Of a stretch of DNA of 64,000 bases, positions 53,299 through 61,350 are shown piece by piece. The DNA lies in contig JAHBUZ010000006.1 of NCBI GenBank assembly GCA_019637815.1, positions 1 to 64,000 on the forward strand, given 5' to 3'. How positions within the stretch are numbered: position 1 is the first letter of the stretch; every line of letters begins with the position of its first letter. The DNA comes from Chloroflexota bacterium. Its GTDB lineage: Bacteria > Chloroflexota > Limnocylindria > Limnocylindrales > CSP1-4. The translations under genes were made by a program, and so were the position numbers. The notes under the pieces are model-generated. The model did not search any database. It worked only from the letters and a program-made list of their open reading frames with translations, and was not told the DNA's origin.

Positions 53299-53715
53299 GT
53301 GTCCTTGCTGTTCGTGAACGGGACGCTCATGCGCGGTCTGGCGCTCCATGGGAACCTCGCCGGTGCGACCTTCCTGGGCGAGACGAGCACCGCACCGGTC
53401 TATCGGGTGTTCTCGATCGGCGACCGACACCCTGGCATGTTCCGGGACGATGCGCGCGGAGCATCGGTGATGGGCGAGCTCTATGACCTGCCGCCGGAGG
53501 TGCTCGCACATGTCGAGGCGAGCGAGCCGCCGGGTCTGTATATCGCGGATGTGCAGCTGGCCGACGGCCGGACCGTCCCGGGCGTCCTCTTCCCGCGTGA
53601 GCTGACCCCGGGTCACCAGGAGATCACTGCTTGGGGCGGCTGGCGGGCGTGGGTGAGCCGGCAGGCGCGGCACGCGGACGTGGATGGAAGCGGATCCGAT
53701 CCGTCCATCCGCTGA
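53299..53715 (+). CDS. GGCT-like / allophanate hydrolase C-terminal-like protein
   Basis: 138 aa from a GTG with GGAGGTGA upstream, 3 bp after lacI. FVNGTLMRGLALHGNLAGATFLGETSTAPVYRVFSI...PGMF, then GELYDLPPEVLAHVEASEP and PGVLFPRELTPGHQEITAWGGWRAW. This matches the gamma-glutamylcyclotransferase-like fold also seen at the C-terminus of AtzF-type allophanate hydrolases. The reaction is unknown. It appears to end the island; 53716-53972 shows no feature. Confidence 0.75.
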   Translation: MSLLFVNGTLMRGLALHGNLAGATFLGETSTAPVYRVFSIGDRHPGMFRDDARGASVMGELYDLPPEVLAHVEASEPPGLYIADVQLADGRTVPGVLFPRELTPGHQEITAWGGWRAWVSRQARHADVDGSGSDPSIR

Positions 53716-53972
53716 GGCGTGGCCAGCGAGGGGTGTCCGGGCCGGGTGATGCCATCGACTCGGGCGGACCCACGGACCGCAGTCGGGTGGGCGGGCTCGG
53801 GGACTTGCGGCTCGTTTCGCTCGTGGCATGATCGGAGTGCCCCGTCGTGAGCCCGCGCTGCCCTCCTCGGATGCTTCCGGGGACGGGCGCGGTCGGGCAG
53901 GGATCAGGGGCCGGTCGAGTGGCATCCGCGAGGCGCGCGACCGGTGCCGTGCAGGACGGGGCACCGGTCGCC

Positions 53973-54006
53973 GGATGTCGCCGGTCGCTGGATGTCGCCG
54001 GTCGCT
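53973..54006. repeat. Perfect 17-bp tandem repeat
   Basis: GGATGTCGCCGGTCGCT occurs twice head to tail (53973-53989, 53990-54006), touching the stop of the ABC permease gene. Confidence 0.75.
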
Positions 54007-54806
54007 CAGGTACCGACGTCGCGGCGGTCGAGCCGCACGGTGCCGAGGACGACGATCAACGATGCGCTCAGCAGGAGCACGGCGACGTCAGCGACCTGCA
54101 GGCCATGCACCAGCGGCCGGCCGCCCGAGTAGTAGTGGAACGGGGAGATGTCCCGCATCCAGCCGATGGCGTCGATCGGGGCGGCGAGCGTATTGGCGAA
54201 GTAGCCCCCGACGCCGACGATGGCCACCACCCCCGTCGTGATGGCGCGAGAGCCCGTCGCGGCGCCGACGCCCAGGGCGAGGCCGCCGAACCAGACACCG
54301 AGCACCGCGAGGTGGATCGTCCCGGCGGCGAGGTTGCCGGGTCCGATGGCACCGAGGTCCGCTGGACCGGAGATCGACAGGAGCGCCACGAACAGCACCA
54401 CCGCCAGCACCGCCATCACGACCACGAGGGCACCGAACCGCTCGAGCGCGACGCGCCAGCGTGACACCGGCTGGGCAAGCAGCAGGTCCAGCCGGCCGCC
54501 CTCTTCCTCGCCGGCGATCGCCCGGATGCCGAGCCACGCGGCCAGCAGGATCGTGAGGACCGGTCCGGGGATGCCGAAGGTGGTCGAGCCGAGATACCCG
54601 GCCGGGGTCCCGAGCGCCGTGAACCCGAGCGCCTCCATGAACTCCGGGGCGAACGAGTCCATCGCCTCGGTGAGGTCCGGCGACGACATGGCCGGATAGA
54701 AGCTCGCGTAGAGGACCGCGACCGCGCTCAGGCCGATCATCCAGGCCAGGAGTGCCCGACGTTGTTCCCGGAGGGTCTTGCCGAGGACGCTATGCCGCAC
54801 CGTCAT
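54006..54806 (-). CDS. ABC-2 type transporter permease
   Basis: 266 aa with six membrane helices (starting LLAWMIGLSAVAVLYASFYPAM). GEEEGGRLDLLLAQPVSRWRVALERFG is the cytoplasmic signature of ABC-2 exporters (self-protection or drug efflux). It overlaps the ATPase gene by 17 bp. Regulated probably by the divergent TetR gene. Confidence 0.85.
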   Translation of the reverse strand: MTVRHSVLGKTLREQRRALLAWMIGLSAVAVLYASFYPAMSSPDLTEAMDSFAPEFMEALGFTALGTPAGYLGSTTFGIPGPVLTILLAAWLGIRAIAGEEEGGRLDLLLAQPVSRWRVALERFGALVVVMAVLAVVLFVALLSISGPADLGAIGPGNLAAGTIHLAVLGVWFGGLALGVGAATGSRAITTGVVAIVGVGGYFANTLAAPIDAIGWMRDISPFHYYSGGRPLVHGLQVADVAVLLLSASLIVVLGTVRLDRRDVGT

Positions 54807-55743
54807 CCCCTTCGGGCCGCCGGTAGAAGGCCAGGAAGACCTCGTCGAGCGTGGGTTCCTCGGACAGGATGCTCGCCACCGGATAGCGGGCGATGGCCTT
54901 CAGGAGCGGATCCGCGCGACCCTCCAGGATCCCTCGCACGACCGAACCGTCGACGACCACCCGATCGAGGCCCGGCACGCCCGCGACCACGTCCGCGGGT
55001 ACCTCCACCTCGAAGCGGATCTCGAAGCGGCGGATCGCCCGGGCGCGGACGGTGTCGACACCCTCCACGGCGACCATGCGTCCGTCCCGGACGATGCCCA
55101 CGCGGTGAGCGCTTCGCTGGACCTCGGACAGCACGTGCGAGGACATGAACACCGTCCGTCCCGCCTCGCTGGCCTCACGGACGAGCCCCAGGAAGGTCTC
55201 CTGCACGATCGGGTCGAGTCCGCTCGATGGCTCGTCGAGGATGAGCAGCTCCGGCTCGTGCATGAAGGCCTGGATGAGCCCGACCTTCTGTCGGTTCCCC
55301 TTGGACAGGCTGCGGATGCGTGCATCGAGGTCCAGGTCCAGTCGATCCGCGAGCGTCACGAGACGGTGCTTCGGCACGCCCCCGAGCAATCCCCCGAGGA
55401 AGGTCAGCAGCTCCCGCGAGGACTGACCACCCTCGACGACGAAGTCGCCCGGCAGATACCCGATGCGCCGACGCAGATCGGGACCGGCGACACGAGGCTG
55501 CATCCCCAGCACCTCCACCGTCCCGCTGGTCGGTCGGATGATGTCGAGCAGCAGTCGGATGGTCGTGGTCTTGCCGGCCCCGTTCGGCCCCAGGAACCCG
55601 AAGACCTCGCCTGGATGCACCTCCAGGTCGAGCCCCGCAAGACCACGGCGCTGCCCGTAGCGCTTGGTGAGCCCGTCCGTCCGGATCGCCGGCGTCACCG
55701 ACCGTGCACCGCGTGGGCGGACGTGTCCATGCAGTGGCTCCAT
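54790..55743 (-). CDS. ABC transporter ATP-binding protein
   Basis: 317 aa. Walker A GFLGPNGAGKTTTIRLLL, Q-loop, signature SLSKGNRQKVGLIQA, Walker B LLILDEPSSGLDP, switch His SSHVLSE. The Arg/Asp-rich C-terminal part and EEPTLDEVFLAFY end are typical of CcmA-like exporters. A GTG inside (MEPLHGHVRPRGARSVTPAI...) may be the true start. Divergent from TetR, with a 13-bp inverted repeat between. Confidence 0.87.
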   Translation of the reverse strand: MEPLHGHVRPRGARSVTPAIRTDGLTKRYGQRRGLAGLDLEVHPGEVFGFLGPNGAGKTTTIRLLLDIIRPTSGTVEVLGMQPRVAGPDLRRRIGYLPGDFVVEGGQSSRELLTFLGGLLGGVPKHRLVTLADRLDLDLDARIRSLSKGNRQKVGLIQAFMHEPELLILDEPSSGLDPIVQETFLGLVREASEAGRTVFMSSHVLSEVQRSAHRVGIVRDGRMVAVEGVDTVRARAIRRFEIRFEVEVPADVVAGVPGLDRVVVDGSVVRGILEGRADPLLKAIARYPVASILSEEPTLDEVFLAFYRRPEGDDGAA

Positions 55744-55810
55744 GCCCGGTCCATGGGACGAGTGTGCGGGCGCCCGCCAAGGGGTGGCGACCCTGCAGGC
55801 GCCGGATGCG

Positions 55811-55827
55811 CTCAGATCCGTCTCAAG
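55811..55827. promoter_or_regulatory. TetR-type operator, copy 1
   Basis: CTCAGA-TCCG-TCTCAAG. Its left 13 bases are the exact reverse complement of 55848-55860. It lies upstream of the ABC genes. Confidence 0.55.
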
Positions 55828-55844
55828 TCGCCATCGGACCCGAC

Positions 55845-55860
55845 CTTAGACGGATCTGAG
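55845..55860. promoter_or_regulatory. TetR-type operator, copy 2
   Basis: CTTAGA-CGGA-TCTGAG is a 16-bp palindrome with one wobble pair, in the ABC/TetR intergenic region. The third copy is at 58952-58967. Confidence 0.6.
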
Positions 55861-56040
55861 GCCACGGACCATCCGCTCGGACCACCGCACCTTGGGGCAC
55901 GATGCGACGCTGGTCGGCAGGCCCGCTCGAGTCAGCGCCCGACGAGGCACGGCCACCGGTGCCCATCCCGGGCACGCCACCGACCCGCATCGGGTCGCAG
56001 GAGCCCGACCACACCCCAGATGGATGAGCACGACCGCTCC

Positions 56041-56619
56041 ATGACCACGCGCCGCCCCGGCCGCCCGCGGAGCACCGAGGTCGATGACGCGATCCTCGAC
56101 GCAGCACTCCAGCTCATCGCCGAACGCGGGCTTCGCGAGACGACGACCGAGGCGATCGCCGCCAAGGCGCACGCCGGCAAGGACACCATCTATCGTCGGT
56201 GGCGCCACAAGGATGCGCTGGCCGAGGCGGTCCTGGAACGCGTCGCCGCCACGCGACCCGCGGTCCCGGACACGGGTGTCCTCCGTGACGACCTGGGTGC
56301 GTATCTGGATGCGCTCGAGGCACGGCTGACCGACCCGATCGTGGGGCGCTTCCTGGCGGTGGCCGTGGGTGAGGCCCCCCACCACGCGGGATTCCGGCGG
56401 CTGCTCCGCGACCATCGAGCGGGAGTCGAGCTCGATGTCACCGCGATCCTCCGCGCGGGGACCGACGACACCCACGTCCCAGCCGTCCACCTCGCTGCGC
56501 GGCTCATCGTCTCGACCGTCTATGCCGATCGACTCCTCGGGAGCGGCTCCGGCAGGGCCCGTCCGCGATCGGAGCTCCTCGAGCCGATCCTGCGGTCGCT
56601 CGTCCGATCGTCGTCCTGA
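56041..56619 (+). CDS. TetR-family transcriptional regulator
   Basis: 192 aa. N-terminal helix-turn-helix RPGRPRSTEVDDAILDAALQLIAERGLRETTTEAIAAKAHAGKDTIYRRWRHKDALAEAVLE, then a ligand domain. An ATG at 56020 would add seven residues. Divergent from the ABC exporter; the 16-bp palindromes at 55811-55860 are its likely sites. A third copy of the site at the end of the response-regulator gene suggests it also affects the K+ genes. Confidence 0.9.
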   Translation: MTTRRPGRPRSTEVDDAILDAALQLIAERGLRETTTEAIAAKAHAGKDTIYRRWRHKDALAEAVLERVAATRPAVPDTGVLRDDLGAYLDALEARLTDPIVGRFLAVAVGEAPHHAGFRRLLRDHRAGVELDVTAILRAGTDDTHVPAVHLAARLIVSTVYADRLLGSGSGRARPRSELLEPILRSLVRSSS

Positions 56620-56643
56620 CGCACGCCCTGGATGACGCTGGCC

Positions 56644-56649
56644 TACCAT
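56644..56649 (+). promoter_or_regulatory. -10 box of sensor kinase gene
   Basis: TACCAT ends 6 nt before the ATG at 56656; a TGACGC element is 20 nt farther upstream. Leaderless start expected. Confidence 0.45.
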
Positions 56650-56655
56650 CGCGCG

Positions 56656-58209
56656 ATGTCCCGGGTCGACCCGGGCAGGCTGCTGCGATCCATCGCGATC
56701 ATCGCTCCGGCCCTGCTCGTCGCCACCATGCTCGTCGTCCTGCTCCAGGATGTGCTGGGCGTCGCTCGACCATCCGCGGTCTACCTCCTCGCGGTGGTGG
56801 TGAGCGCCCTGCTCGCCGGCACCGTCGGTGCCATCGCGGCGTCGATCGGGTCCGTCCTGCTCTTCGACTACCTGGTGGTGGAGCCTCGGTGGACGCTCAT
56901 GGTCACCGAGTCGGAGGTCTGGCTCAGCCTGCTCATCCTCCTGTTCGTGGGGATCGTCGTCGGGCATCTCGCCGCGTTGCAGCGGCGGTGGACCGAGACC
57001 GCGCGGACCCGCGAGCGCGAGGCCGCCGTGCTGTTCGAGCTGGGCCACGTCCTGTCGGGTCAACCGACGATCACGGAGGGGATGCGCGCGGTCGTCGGAT
57101 TCCTGGTCGCCGAGACGGGGATGCGCCGGGTGTGGGTCACCCTGGGTGACGGGACATCGGGCGAACGGGCAGCCGTGGACACGGGCGATGGCCCGCGACC
57201 CGTGGCAGGGATGATGCATCAGCTCGTGCGCACGTCGGAGGACGTGGGCCCGGGGTGGCTCCGTGTCCACCAGCCGTGGGTCGGCCCACGCCCGCCGGCC
57301 GGCACCGAGGTGTTCCGGGTGCGTATCGAGTCGGGTGGCGAGAAGCTGGGCTCCATCTGGGCGCTCCGGGACCATCGTTCCGGCGAGCCGGACGCGTCCG
57401 GGACCCGGCTCCTGGCCGCCGCTGCGGACCACCTCGCACAGGCACTCACGCTCGACCATCTGGCCATCGGGACCCAGGCCGGGGAGGTCGCGCTCCAGAG
57501 CGATGCGCTGCGGTCGGCACTCCTCCAGTCCGTGTGCCATGACCTGCGGACACCCCTCGCGACGATCCGGGCGGCTGCCGGCACACTCCGTGGGGTCGGG
57601 TCGCTGTCGCCCGAGGACCGACGGGAGAGCGCCGATGCGATCGATCGCGAGGTCGACCATCTGAACCGCGTCGTCACCAACATGCTCGACCTCGGTCGGA
57701 TCGAGGCGGGAGCCCTCCGTGCCGCATCGGAGATCGTGGAGCTGGACGACATCGTCGGCGGGACGGTCGACCGGCTCGGCGCGCGGCTCGGTGACCGGAC
57801 GGTGCTGGTCCAGCTCGACGTCCAGCCGGTGCGCGTGGACCCGATGCTCCTCGACGGCGCCGTCACCAACGTGCTCGAGAACGTCATCAAGTACACGCCA
57901 CCGGGGACGACCGTGACGATCCGGGCGGAGGTCGTGGATGGTGCGACCGTGCGTCTCGTCATCCAGGACGACGGGCCCGGTGTCCCTGCCCACACCCTGG
58001 ACCGACTGTTCGACCGCTTCTACCGGGTGCCCGGACGGACCACCAACGCTCGCGCAGGGACGGGCATCGGCCTCGCGGTCGCACGGGGCCTGGTGGAGGC
58101 GATGAAGGGCCAGGTCCGGGCTCGTCCTGGGGCCCAGGGAGGGCTCGCGATCGAGCTCGACCTGCCAGCAGCCGCGACATCGTCCGAGGCGGTCGGGTCG
58201 GCGTCATGA
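56656..58209 (+). CDS. KdpD-like sensor histidine kinase lacking the N-terminal KdpD domain
   Basis: 517 aa. Four-helix DUF4118-type membrane region (VYLLAVVVSALLAGTVGAIAASIGSVLLFDYLVVEPRWTL), GAF-like domain at about 125-265, then HisKA with HDLRTPLATIRAA (phospho-His295), and HATPase motifs NVLENVIKYTPPGT, DDGPGVP, GTGIGLAVARGLVEAMKG. This is the C-terminal half of KdpD; the Usp/KdpD N-terminal K+-sensing domain is missing. It overlaps its response regulator by ATGA. No kdpFABC genes are present; the downstream targets are Trk/Ktr-type. Confidence 0.9.
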   Translation: MSRVDPGRLLRSIAIIAPALLVATMLVVLLQDVLGVARPSAVYLLAVVVSALLAGTVGAIAASIGSVLLFDYLVVEPRWTLMVTESEVWLSLLILLFVGIVVGHLAALQRRWTETARTREREAAVLFELGHVLSGQPTITEGMRAVVGFLVAETGMRRVWVTLGDGTSGERAAVDTGDGPRPVAGMMHQLVRTSEDVGPGWLRVHQPWVGPRPPAGTEVFRVRIESGGEKLGSIWALRDHRSGEPDASGTRLLAAAADHLAQALTLDHLAIGTQAGEVALQSDALRSALLQSVCHDLRTPLATIRAAAGTLRGVGSLSPEDRRESADAIDREVDHLNRVVTNMLDLGRIEAGALRAASEIVELDDIVGGTVDRLGARLGDRTVLVQLDVQPVRVDPMLLDGAVTNVLENVIKYTPPGTTVTIRAEVVDGATVRLVIQDDGPGVPAHTLDRLFDRFYRVPGRTTNARAGTGIGLAVARGLVEAMKGQVRARPGAQGGLAIELDLPAAATSSEAVGSAS

Positions 58210-58985
58210 GGCATGGCGACATCCACCCCGAAGGACCCGAGGTGCTCCTCATCGAGGACGACGACGAGACGCGACGGGCGATCGTCCGTGACCTGCGCGC
58301 ACGCGGCTATCACCTCGTGGAGGCGCCGGATGGTCGGACCGCGCTCGAGCGATGGGCGGCGCGACGCCCGGCGGTGGTGCTCCTCGATCTCGGCCTGCCG
58401 GATGTCGACGGGCTCCAGGTCGTCCGACACATCCGGCGTGAGGCGACGACCCCGATCGTCATCCTGTCGGGCCGCTACGAGGAGCGCGAGAAGGTCGATG
58501 CCCTCGACAGCGGCGCGGACGACTACGTCACCAAGCCCTTCGGGGTCGATGAGCTCGATGCCCGATTGCGCGCCGTCCTGCGCCGGGCGGCGGGGCCTGC
58601 AGCGGACCGGACCGGACGGATCGTCGCGGGCTCCCTGGTGCTCGACGTGGCACGCTACGAGGTCCTCGTCGGCGAGCGGCGCGTCGACCTCACCCCGCGC
58701 GAGTTCGAGATCCTCCATGTCCTGCTCTCGCACGCGGGACGGCTCGTGACCAAGGCCCGGCTGCTGCGCGCGGTCTGGGGCACCGCCTACCAGGACGAGG
58801 ACAGCTACGTCTACGTCCACGTCAGCCAGCTCCGGCGCAAGCTCGCCGCGGCGGATCCCGATGGCAGCCTGCGCGAGCTCATCGTGACCGAGCCCGGCGT
58901 GGGCTATCGGATCCGGGAGCCCACGCCGACCGCCGGACCAGACCGCGGGACCATAGACGGATCTAAGGTCGATCCATCCTCCTGA
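58206..58985 (+). CDS. KdpE-like response regulator
   Basis: 259 aa. Receiver domain with EDDD, phospho-Asp61 in VVLLDLGLPD, and TKPFG. OmpR/PhoB-type winged helix LTPREFEILHVLLSHAGRLVTKARLLRAVWGTAYQDEDSYVYVHVSQLRRKL. It ends with DRGTIDGSKVDPSS, whose codons include the third TetR-type operator copy. It likely activates the following potassium uptake genes. Confidence 0.92.
   Translation: MRHGDIHPEGPEVLLIEDDDETRRAIVRDLRARGYHLVEAPDGRTALERWAARRPAVVLLDLGLPDVDGLQVVRHIRREATTPIVILSGRYEEREKVDALDSGADDYVTKPFGVDELDARLRAVLRRAAGPAADRTGRIVAGSLVLDVARYEVLVGERRVDLTPREFEILHVLLSHAGRLVTKARLLRAVWGTAYQDEDSYVYVHVSQLRRKLAAADPDGSLRELIVTEPGVGYRIREPTPTAGPDRGTIDGSKVDPSS
58952..58967. promoter_or_regulatory. TetR-type operator, copy 3
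   Basis: CATAGA-CGGA-TCTAAG, 14 of 16 bases identical to 55845-55860, within the last codons of the response-regulator gene and about 45 bp before the candidate -10 of the potassium uptake genes. Confidence 0.5.
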
Positions 58986-59011
58986 CCCTCGTTCCCGCGT
59001 GGTGTGGCGTG

Positions 59012-59017
59012 TAGCCT
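59012..59017 (+). promoter_or_regulatory. Candidate -10 box upstream of potassium uptake genes
   Basis: TAGCCT is followed after 8 nt by an ATG that opens a 16-codon ORF. No clear -35 element. Confidence 0.35.
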
Positions 59018-59025
59018 TCGCTGCG

Positions 59026-59076
59026 ATGGTCACGGTCGTTCCCGACCGGTCCTCGACGAGTCACGACCGAGCCTGA
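59026..59076 (+). CDS. Candidate 16-aa upstream ORF
   Basis: MVTVVPDRSSTSHDRA, stop TGA 2 nt before the ATG of the potassium transporter gene. Its distance from TAGCCT fits a leaderless leader peptide that would couple translation to the next gene, which lacks a good ribosome binding site. Speculative. Confidence 0.3.
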   Translation: MVTVVPDRSSTSHDRA

Positions 59077-59078
59077 CG

Positions 59079-60506
59079 ATGCGAGTCCAGGGTCAACGCC
59101 CGGGCGACCACCGGGTGCGGGTCGCGCGGCCCCGCGCCGAGACGGTGTGGCTGCCGCCGGTCCGGCGACGTCGTGCCGCACCCCCGCCGGCGCTCGTGCT
59201 CACGCTCTCGTTCCTGGTCCTGATCGCCACCGGGACGATCCTGCTCATCCTGCCGATCTCCAGCGTGGACGGGACCTGGACCCCACCGCTCTCCGCGCTC
59301 TTCACGGCCACGTCCGCCGCATGCGTGACCGGGCTCGTGGTCCTGGACACCGCGAGCCAGTGGAGCGGCTTCGGTCAGCTGGTGATCCTGGCACTCATCC
59401 AGCTGGGTGGCTTCGGCATCATGGCCGGCTCGACGCTGCTGCTGCTGCTCATCTCGGGCCGGCAGCCCGGGCTCCGTGGTCGTGTCCTCGCCCAGGAGAC
59501 GACCGGCTCCGCGCAGCTCGGCGGGGTCGTGGCGGTCATCCGCCGGATGGCATGGTTCGTGGCCGCCGTGGAGCTGGGCGGCGCGGTCGTGCTCACGGTC
59601 GCGTTCGCGTGGCGGGGTGCCGTGGACGACCCGGTCTCGGCGGGCTGGTGGGGCCTGTTCCACGCGGTCTCCGCGTTCAACAACGCGGGCTTCGACCTGG
59701 TCGGCGGCTTCCAGAGCCTGGCGCCGTTCCATGACGACTGGCTGGTGCTCGGGACCATCGGCGTCCTGATCGTGGTGGGTGGCCTGGGGTTCGCCATCGT
59801 CGCGGATGCCGGCACGCATCGTCGCTGGTCGCGATGGGCGCTGGAGACCAAGATCGTCCTTGGCACGACGCTCGCGCTGCTCCTCGGCGGGACACTGGTC
59901 ATCGGCGCTCTCGAGTGGTCGAACCCCGATACCCTGGGTCGCTACGACCCGCTGGTCCGGCCCCTGAACGCCGCGTTCGAGTCGGTCACGTTGCGGACCG
60001 CCGGGTTCAGCGTGCTTCCGACCGGATCGCTCCTCGACCCCACGCTGTTCGTGGTCATGGCCCTGATGTTCATCGGCGGGGCGTCCGGATCGACCGCCGG
60101 CGGGATCAAGGTCAATACGTTCGGGCTGCTGCTGCTGGTCATCCTCTCCACGATCAGGGGGCGGACGATGCCCGTGGCCTTCGGTCGACGCATCTCGAGC
60201 GAGCTCGTCTACCGAGCCATCGCCATCGCGCTCCTCGGTGTCGCCTTCGCCTTCGGCGCGGGCTTCCTGGTCTCGCTCACGACGTCGGCGCCGTTCGTCG
60301 AGGCGCTGTTCGAGGCGATCTCGGCGATCGGCACCGTGGGCGCGAGCACCGGCATCACCCCGACCCTCGAGGCGCCGGCACAGCTCGTCGTCATCGTGGC
60401 GATGTTCGCGGGCCGCCTGGGTCCGCTGACGCTCGTGCTCGCGCTGGCAGCCCGGGCCCGACCACTGCCATACCGCCCCGCGGCGGAATCGATCCGGATC
60501 GGATAG
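59079..60506 (+). CDS. Trk/Ktr-type potassium transporter membrane subunit
   Basis: 475 aa. Four M1-P-M2 repeats, with filter segments TSAACVTGLVVLD, VSAFNNAGFDLVGG, SVTLRTAGFSVLP and ISAIGTVGASTGITP. SGSTAGGIKVNTFGLL is a family motif in the third repeat. The length fits KtrB rather than the longer E. coli TrkH. It imports K+ (or Na+-coupled K+) with the RCK subunit encoded just downstream. Confidence 0.93.
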   Translation: MRVQGQRPGDHRVRVARPRAETVWLPPVRRRRAAPPPALVLTLSFLVLIATGTILLILPISSVDGTWTPPLSALFTATSAACVTGLVVLDTASQWSGFGQLVILALIQLGGFGIMAGSTLLLLLISGRQPGLRGRVLAQETTGSAQLGGVVAVIRRMAWFVAAVELGGAVVLTVAFAWRGAVDDPVSAGWWGLFHAVSAFNNAGFDLVGGFQSLAPFHDDWLVLGTIGVLIVVGGLGFAIVADAGTHRRWSRWALETKIVLGTTLALLLGGTLVIGALEWSNPDTLGRYDPLVRPLNAAFESVTLRTAGFSVLPTGSLLDPTLFVVMALMFIGGASGSTAGGIKVNTFGLLLLVILSTIRGRTMPVAFGRRISSELVYRAIAIALLGVAFAFGAGFLVSLTTSAPFVEALFEAISAIGTVGASTGITPTLEAPAQLVVIVAMFAGRLGPLTLVLALAARARPLPYRPAAESIRIG

Positions 60507-60515
60507 GGAGGAAGC

Positions 60516-61214
60516 ATGGGATCACAGGTGATGGTGGTCGGATTGGGTCGCTTCGGGACGTCGGCCGCGATAGAGCTGGAGGCACTTGGCCACGAGGTCC
60601 TCGCCGTCGACCGGGACGAGACGCTCGTCAGCGAGATCGCACCCCGGGTGACCCACGCGGTGCAGCTCGACGCGACCGACCCGGAGGCGCTCGCAGCGGT
60701 CGGTGCCGGTGACTTCCCGTACGCGATCGTCGCGATCTCGTCGCACGCGGAGGCCTCCATCGTCGCGACCATGGCGCTGCGGGAGGTGGGCGTGGAGACG
60801 ATCGTGGCGAAGGCGGCCACGGAGCTCCAGGGCCGGATCCTCGAGCGGGTCGGCGCCGCGCGCGTGGTGTATCCGGAGCGCGAGACGGGTCTCCGCGTCG
60901 CGCACACCCTCCAGGCACCCCACGTCCTGCACTATCTCGACCTGGCTCCCCGCTACGGCGTGGCCCGGGTGCGACCCTGGTCGGCTGCCGTCGGACGCAC
61001 CGTGGGGGAGCTGGACCTCGGGGTGACGCACCGGCTCAACCTGATCGCCATCCTTCGAGGCACGACCGTGGTCGTGAACCCACATCGCGAGGAGCGCATC
61101 ACGTCGTCCGATGAGCTCCTGCTCCTGGGTCAGGATGAGCAGCTCGCTCGGGTCAGCACACCATCGCAGGCGCGGCAGACCCGGATGACGGAGGGCGGGC
61201 GTCCAGCCCGCTGA
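60516..61214 (+). CDS. Trk/Ktr potassium uptake regulatory subunit (RCK)
   Basis: 232 aa. RCK_N with Rossmann motif VMVVGLGRFGTSAAIELEALGHEVLAVDRDE, then VQLDATDPEALAAVG, and an RCK_C domain (AAVGRTVGELDLGVTHRLNLIAILRGTTVVVNPHREERITSSDELLLLG). It binds ATP/ADP or NAD and gates the membrane subunit encoded 9 bp upstream. Single RCK pair length fits KtrA. Ribosome binding site AGGGAGGAAGC. Confidence 0.94.
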   Translation: MGSQVMVVGLGRFGTSAAIELEALGHEVLAVDRDETLVSEIAPRVTHAVQLDATDPEALAAVGAGDFPYAIVAISSHAEASIVATMALREVGVETIVAKAATELQGRILERVGAARVVYPERETGLRVAHTLQAPHVLHYLDLAPRYGVARVRPWSAAVGRTVGELDLGVTHRLNLIAILRGTTVVVNPHREERITSSDELLLLGQDEQLARVSTPSQARQTRMTEGGRPAR

Positions 61215-61284
61215 TCCCGCTCGTGGTGGCATGCCGCAGGGGCCGCCCAACAGGGCCGACGTGGCCGGCGCGCGGCATCACCGG

Positions 61285-61313
61285 TTGCGGTCGCAGTCGC
61301 GCCCTGCTACCGT
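61285..61313 (+). promoter_or_regulatory. Promoter of secreted-protein gene
   Basis: TTGCGG (61285-61290), 17-nt spacer, TACCGT (61308-61313), about 30 nt ahead of the AGGAG ribosome binding site and ATG at 61351. Confidence 0.5.
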
Positions 61314-61350
61314 CCCGCGATCCAGCAGCCCAGTGCAGGAGCCTATCGTC

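Noticed and set aside
53973-54006. 17-bp tandem repeat as a CRISPR or iteron
   Set aside because: Only two copies, no spacers, and no cas or rep gene nearby.
55846-57993. 715-codon minus-strand open frame
   Set aside because: Antisense to tetR and the histidine kinase, whose motifs are unambiguous on the plus strand.
61223-61283. Long imperfect stem after the RCK gene as a terminator
   Set aside because: The pairing needs a 2-nt bulge and a loop of about 35 nt; too weak to list.
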